This document shows positions 60,832 to 64,000 of a stretch of DNA of 64,000 nt, piece after piece. Both the position numbers and the translations under genes were made by a program. The DNA lies in NCBI GenBank assembly GCA_044228505.1, contig JBGAUT010000018.1, positions 1 to 64,000 on the forward strand, read 5' to 3'. How positions within the stretch are numbered: position 1 is the stretch's first letter; each line of letters begins with the position of its first letter. Below the pieces are notes generated by a model. It searched no databases. It saw only the letters and a program-made list of their open reading frames with translations, and was not told the origin of the DNA. The DNA is from JAEUKA01 sp044228505 (GTDB taxonomy: Bacteria > Myxococcota_A > Polyangia > Palsa-1104 > JAEUJZ01).

Positions 60832-62001
60832 AGGACGTGCCGGTCGCTTCCCCCAATCGCTGTCCACGCAAAAACGCATCAGCTTGGCGAAGTATCCAGC
60901 GACATTCGGAGGGGTGATGCCGCTTGCGGCCAGCGCTCTTCGGGTATTGCTGGTGTCAAACGACGCTCGGTAGCTCAGGTACGGCACGTACACACGTCCC
61001 GCATCGAGGGCCTTGCGACGCTTGCCTCGGAAGAATAGGTGAAACAGAGGACGAACGTAGCGTTCAAACAGGTCTGTTGGCACAAACAGCGGCTTGCGAA
61101 CCCGAAAGAAGGAGGCCGCCTGATCGAGTGCCGCACCAATCGTGGTCGAGCCTTCGGGTCCGGCCGCGAGGTGATAGCAACCACCGATTGTGTCTTCGCG
61201 TCGCGACAGTTCCCAGATGGCCGCAATCACGTAATCGACCGGTACCATGTCGACGATCCCCGCCCGTGATGCCGGAACAATCGGAATCAGACCTCGCGAA
61301 AAGACTTTGAGTGGCCAGTACATGACCTTGAAGCTGGAGGTCTCGCCGGTGCGTGAATCCCCGACGATGATCGACGGACGAAACAGCGTGGCGCGAAGTC
61401 CCTTTTCGGCCATATCTCTGCGCACCAGTGCTTCCGCCTCGGCCTTGGTTTGCTCATAGGTGTTGTGAAACGCCTGATCGACGATGAGATCGCTTTCAAG
61501 GATTCGCCCTGTGCGTCGTCCAGCCACAAACGAGGTTCCGATGTAGCTCAACCGGGGCTGCCCTCCTGCCGCTTGAATTCGCTCCAGCAGTTCCAGGATG
61601 TGGCGAGTGCCCACCACGTTGATGGCTCGTGCGTCGGGAAGCGGAAGATCGAATTGCACCGTTGCTGCACCGTGATAGACGTGGGTGACCGACTTGATCA
61701 ATTCATCAAGTGCATCCGGAGCGATACCGAGGTGCAGATGACTGATGTCGCCAAGGATCGGCTTGACCCGAGCAACGCTTGCTACGGTCGGGTCGCCATA
61801 ACCGAGTTCTCCAAGCAGTTTGAGCAATCGGGCCTTGGCTTGTGCTTCGGGATTTGTCGACCCTGACTGTCCACCGCCAGCGCCGTGCCCCCGAATCAGG
61901 CAGTAGATCGTCTGTTCACTGGGCAGTCCATCGATGAGCTGTTTGAGTAGCTCACGACCAAGAAATCCCGTCGCTCCGGTCAGAAGCACTGCGCTGGCCA
62001 T
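60805..62001 (-). CDS. Thioester-reductase-like extended SDR
   Basis: NAD(P)-binding protein of 398 aa of the NAD_binding_4 (Male_sterility/thioester reductase) group. GATGFLGRELL (8-18) binds the cofactor and YEQTKAEAE (about 181-189) holds the catalytic Tyr/Lys. GDISHLHLGIA and FRPSIIVGDSRTGE are typical of fatty acyl-CoA reductase and NRPS terminal reductase domains. It lacks an adenylation or carrier domain, so it is a stand-alone reductase. It is followed upstream on the same strand by kdsC after 17 bases. A role in wax-ester or lipid-aldehyde formation is possible. Confidence 0.85.
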   Translation of the reverse strand: MASAVLLTGATGFLGRELLKQLIDGLPSEQTIYCLIRGHGAGGGQSGSTNPEAQAKARLLKLLGELGYGDPTVASVARVKPILGDISHLHLGIAPDALDELIKSVTHVYHGAATVQFDLPLPDARAINVVGTRHILELLERIQAAGGQPRLSYIGTSFVAGRRTGRILESDLIVDQAFHNTYEQTKAEAEALVRRDMAEKGLRATLFRPSIIVGDSRTGETSSFKVMYWPLKVFSRGLIPIVPASRAGIVDMVPVDYVIAAIWELSRREDTIGGCYHLAAGPEGSTTIGAALDQAASFFRVRKPLFVPTDLFERYVRPLFHLFFRGKRRKALDAGRVYVPYLSYRASFDTSNTRRALAASGITPPNVAGYFAKLMRFCVDSDWGKRPARPSTTGRPGQ

Positions 62002-62018
62002 GTTTGTCTCCCAATCGG

Positions 62019-62552
62019 TTAGGTGTCGGAGAAACGGCGGATCAGGTCACAGATTTCACGAACTGCGCCACTTCCCCCGGAGCACTTCGTCACGTAGTGG
62101 ACGGAGCGGCGAACCTCAGGGACGGCGTCCGGTACCGTGGCAGCAAAGCCGACCCGGGAAAGGAGTGCCAGATCGGACACCTCATCACCGATGAATGCGG
62201 CTTGCTGCGGACTCAACGACAGCTCGGAGAGCAGCTCATGAAACTTCGCAACCTTGTCGCGGAGCGCAAAGTACGCGTGGCGGATCGACAACGAATCGGC
62301 ACGAACTCGCCCTGACAAGATGTTGCCTTCGGAGAGTATCGCGACCTGTCGACCCGACTGCATCAACAGCCTGATGCCGACTCCATCACGGACCGAAAAC
62401 CGCTGACTGAAGCGAGCATCCCCTTCGCCGCCAGCAAAGTACAAATGACCGTCGCTGAGCACCCCATCGACATCGAGGCAAAGGAGACGAATTGGGCGCA
62501 GCCGTTCAATGAGCTGCGGAGCAAGCTCAGGCTCGTCATCATGGGCCGACAT
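62019..62552 (-). CDS. kdsC: Kdo-8-phosphate phosphatase
   Basis: HAD phosphatase of 177 aa that removes phosphate from 3-deoxy-manno-octulosonate 8-phosphate in lipid A/inner-core synthesis. CLDVDGVLSDG (Asp27 and Asp29) is the HAD motif; SGR and GDEVSDLALL follow in order, and the protein has no cap domain, as in KdsC tetramers. ATG 62552 is taken because the longer frame has no motif and a weak start. It is in a tight minus-strand group with the SDR and EamA genes. Confidence 0.9.
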   Translation of the reverse strand: MSAHDDEPELAPQLIERLRPIRLLCLDVDGVLSDGHLYFAGGEGDARFSQRFSVRDGVGIRLLMQSGRQVAILSEGNILSGRVRADSLSIRHAYFALRDKVAKFHELLSELSLSPQQAAFIGDEVSDLALLSRVGFAATVPDAVPEVRRSVHYVTKCSGGSGAVREICDLIRRFSDT

Positions 62553-62589
62553 GGCCGCAAAGTATGTCAGAACGGGCCAGGGTGGGAAA

Positions 62590-63531
62590 CTAACGAGGCT
62601 TGCGCAGCGCCGTGTATATGCCGTGTCCAATCACCGAAGTGAGGATGAGCAAGCCGCCGCTCAATGCATCTCGACTGGGAAGCTCGCCAGTCCCCAGGGC
62701 CACCCAAAGGGGATTGAGGATCGGCTCGAGCGACGCCACCATCAAACACTCCACTGCGCGCAACCGTCGTACCCCCGCCGCATACAGCAGGTAAGCCAGG
62801 GCAATCTGCACCACTCCGAGCACCATAAGCCACAACCAACCGCGTGGATGAAGGACCGGGCATACGGCAATCGCGGACAGACCGGCAAGCACCGCCAAGA
62901 GGTTGCCGAGCAGCAGCACGACGGTAGGCACAAAAGGAAGCAGCTCGCGAGTTCGTGCGCTTGCGTCAGATCGTGGGCGTTCAGCGTGTCGCAGCAGCAA
63001 AGGCAGTAAGCCAAGCCCGGCCCCAGAAGAGAGAGCGAGTAGGTTGCCGTGAAGACCCGAAGTGGAAAGCTGTTCCAGGAAAAACCATGCGATTCCAGCG
63101 AAGCAACCAGCGACGGCGACGATGTCGCGAAGACCAATTCGCTCCCCAAGTAGCGGCCACGAAAGCAGAACGACATAAATCGGAGCGGTGTACTGCAGCA
63201 GGATGGCGTTCACGGCCGTCGTAAGCTTGCTGGCGAGCACAAATGACAGCATCGTCCATGCGTAACAGCTCGCCGCCAGCCAGGTCTGCCAGCGGAGCAG
63301 TCCCAATCGCAGTACATCGGGCAGATCGCCGCGAGCCCGCCACAGCAGCACCGCCAGAAACACCGGCAACGCGAACAAGCTGCGCAGACCGACGATCGCA
63401 AGTCCGTCCAGAGCCACCGACTTGATGCCGATGCCAGCCAGACTCCAGCTCACGGCGGCTCCGAGTACAAAGGCAAAGCCAGCCGGACGACCACCTCGCA
63501 TCGGCGGAGAGGACGGAGAATCGCAAGGCAT
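62590..63531 (-). CDS. EamA-family (DMT) permease
   Basis: Inner-membrane protein of 313 aa with ten hydrophobic segments and two EamA repeats. WSLAGIGIKSV and the second-half LEPILNPLWVALGTGE match DMT-superfamily exporters. ATG 63531 is chosen because an upstream frame would overlap the neighbouring gene. Transport substrates of EamA proteins range from amino acids to sugars; none can be picked here. Confidence 0.88.
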   Translation of the reverse strand: MPCDSPSSPPMRGGRPAGFAFVLGAAVSWSLAGIGIKSVALDGLAIVGLRSLFALPVFLAVLLWRARGDLPDVLRLGLLRWQTWLAASCYAWTMLSFVLASKLTTAVNAILLQYTAPIYVVLLSWPLLGERIGLRDIVAVAGCFAGIAWFFLEQLSTSGLHGNLLALSSGAGLGLLPLLLRHAERPRSDASARTRELLPFVPTVVLLLGNLLAVLAGLSAIAVCPVLHPRGWLWLMVLGVVQIALAYLLYAAGVRRLRAVECLMVASLEPILNPLWVALGTGELPSRDALSGGLLILTSVIGHGIYTALRKPR

Positions 63532-63544
63532 GATGGACGGTCGC

Positions 63545-64000
63545 TTAGGGGGCTTTGGCCGACTTGGCAATTTGAGTTGCCAAGGATCGCTGACAGCGAC
63601 GGCTCTCGACAAAGAAGAAGGCGCTAGCGGCCAGCGTGACCGCTAGCGAAACGTAGATGCTAAGCGGTCTAAACTCTGCGTCCGTGACCGTAGCAGCCTC
63701 CACGAGCCAACCCGAACCCAAGTGCATCGCAGAGGACCAAACCGCATAGATGGGGCTTATCGCCATCACCATCAAACCAGTCTTGGACGAGGCACCACCA
63801 AAGACGAAGCTGAGCAACCACGGCAGGATGTGGGATGCGAAGAATACGAACACCGCGACGGCTTGGGTGGCCCCACGATGACGGAAGCGGACATATTCGC
63901 TCGCACCTTGGACAAACAGCAAGTAGGCCAGCACCGAGGCAATCACCGCAGCGACCGGTTCGCCCACGAGAGTCCCGACCACACGGCTTCCCATGGCGCG
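63545..64000 (-). CDS. Partial membrane protein
   Basis: The frame enters from the right window edge with no visible start, since the codons before ATG 63994 (Arg, Ala) are also open. The 151 residues in the window contain four hydrophobic helices (AAVIASVLAYLLFVQ, AVAVFVFFASHILPWLLSF, LMVMAISPIYAVWSSAM, IYVSLAVTLAASAFFF) and a polar tail. Only the C-terminal half of the protein is seen. It stops 13 bases before the EamA start and probably shares its operon. The family is not recognised; ABC-type permease is one possibility. Confidence 0.65.
   Translation of the reverse strand, partial: RAMGSRVVGTLVGEPVAAVIASVLAYLLFVQGASEYVRFRHRGATQAVAVFVFFASHILPWLLSFVFGGASSKTGLMVMAISPIYAVWSSAMHLGSGWLVEAATVTDAEFRPLSIYVSLAVTLAASAFFFVESRRCQRSLATQIAKSAKAP

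Noticed and set aside
1..64000. tRNA, rRNA or CRISPR array
   Set aside because: No cloverleaf with a GTTCRA loop, no rRNA-like conserved stretch and no regularly spaced repeats were seen by eye; a tRNA or covariance-model scan would be decisive.

Overview
The window looks like chromosomal DNA of a Gram-negative myxobacterium (phylum Myxococcota; species not recognisable). The evidence is the number of lipoproteins with Asp-Leu/Asp-Met rich linkers after the lipobox, a subtilase with FG-GAP repeats and a MYXO-CTERM-like tail, two membrane-anchored Hanks-type kinases with zinc-ribbon heads, an NtrC-type regulator, PilZ and TPR proteins, GspC-like PDZ proteins, and kdsC (Kdo lipopolysaccharide). 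Base composition is moderately high GC and GTG/TTG starts are common. No rRNA, tRNA or CRISPR array was seen.

Layout. 1-3.3 kb is a rearranged edge: an XRE-HTH reading frame that runs off the window, a large serine recombinase, and a beta-propeller gene that starts mid-repeat right behind the recombinase start codon. 3.3-8.6 kb holds an HTH-EgtD-like methyltransferase fusion and a secreted subtilase. 8.7-16 kb holds gluQ with a small Tat-like ORF behind it, an MFS transporter coupled to a TauD-type dioxygenase, a cytochrome-like lipoprotein, a pirin and an intact 14-repeat propeller lipoprotein. 16-23.4 kb is one compact minus-strand gene string: rng, SsnA-like amidohydrolase, two PLP enzymes, nitrilase and Sfp-type phosphopantetheinyl transferase. 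23.4-27.9 kb has an orphan terminator, an SDR, an AAA_28 NTPase, a half-size PduL-like protein beside PduO, and small envelope proteins. 27.9-35.4 kb has kinase 1, secreted or lipid-anchored Cys-rich proteins, a PfkB kinase and a CopD-like protein. 35.4-47.4 kb is more core-like: pdxJ, a CoA-binding protein, TPR and PilZ proteins, ogt, a YbjN/TPR/binding-protein module, an NtrC regulator, DUF2520, nadD and plsC. 47.8-57.8 kb has a PDZ protein, two paralogous lipoproteins flanking Fur, MFS and rubredoxin genes, a DUF47-Pit phosphate pair, kinase 2 and a secreted amidase. 57.9-64 kb has an S46 peptidase, a YkgJ-like protein, a thioester-reductase-like SDR, kdsC, an EamA permease and a partial membrane protein.

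The strongest candidates for undescribed biology are the coupled SsnA/PLP/PLP/nitrilase/PPTase string, the zinc-ligand-less half PduL next to PduO, the HTH-methyltransferase fusion with a related HTH frame at the left edge, and the family of D-L/D-M linker lipoproteins, two of which (48.8 and 51.9 kb) form a paralogous pair with no recognised domain.
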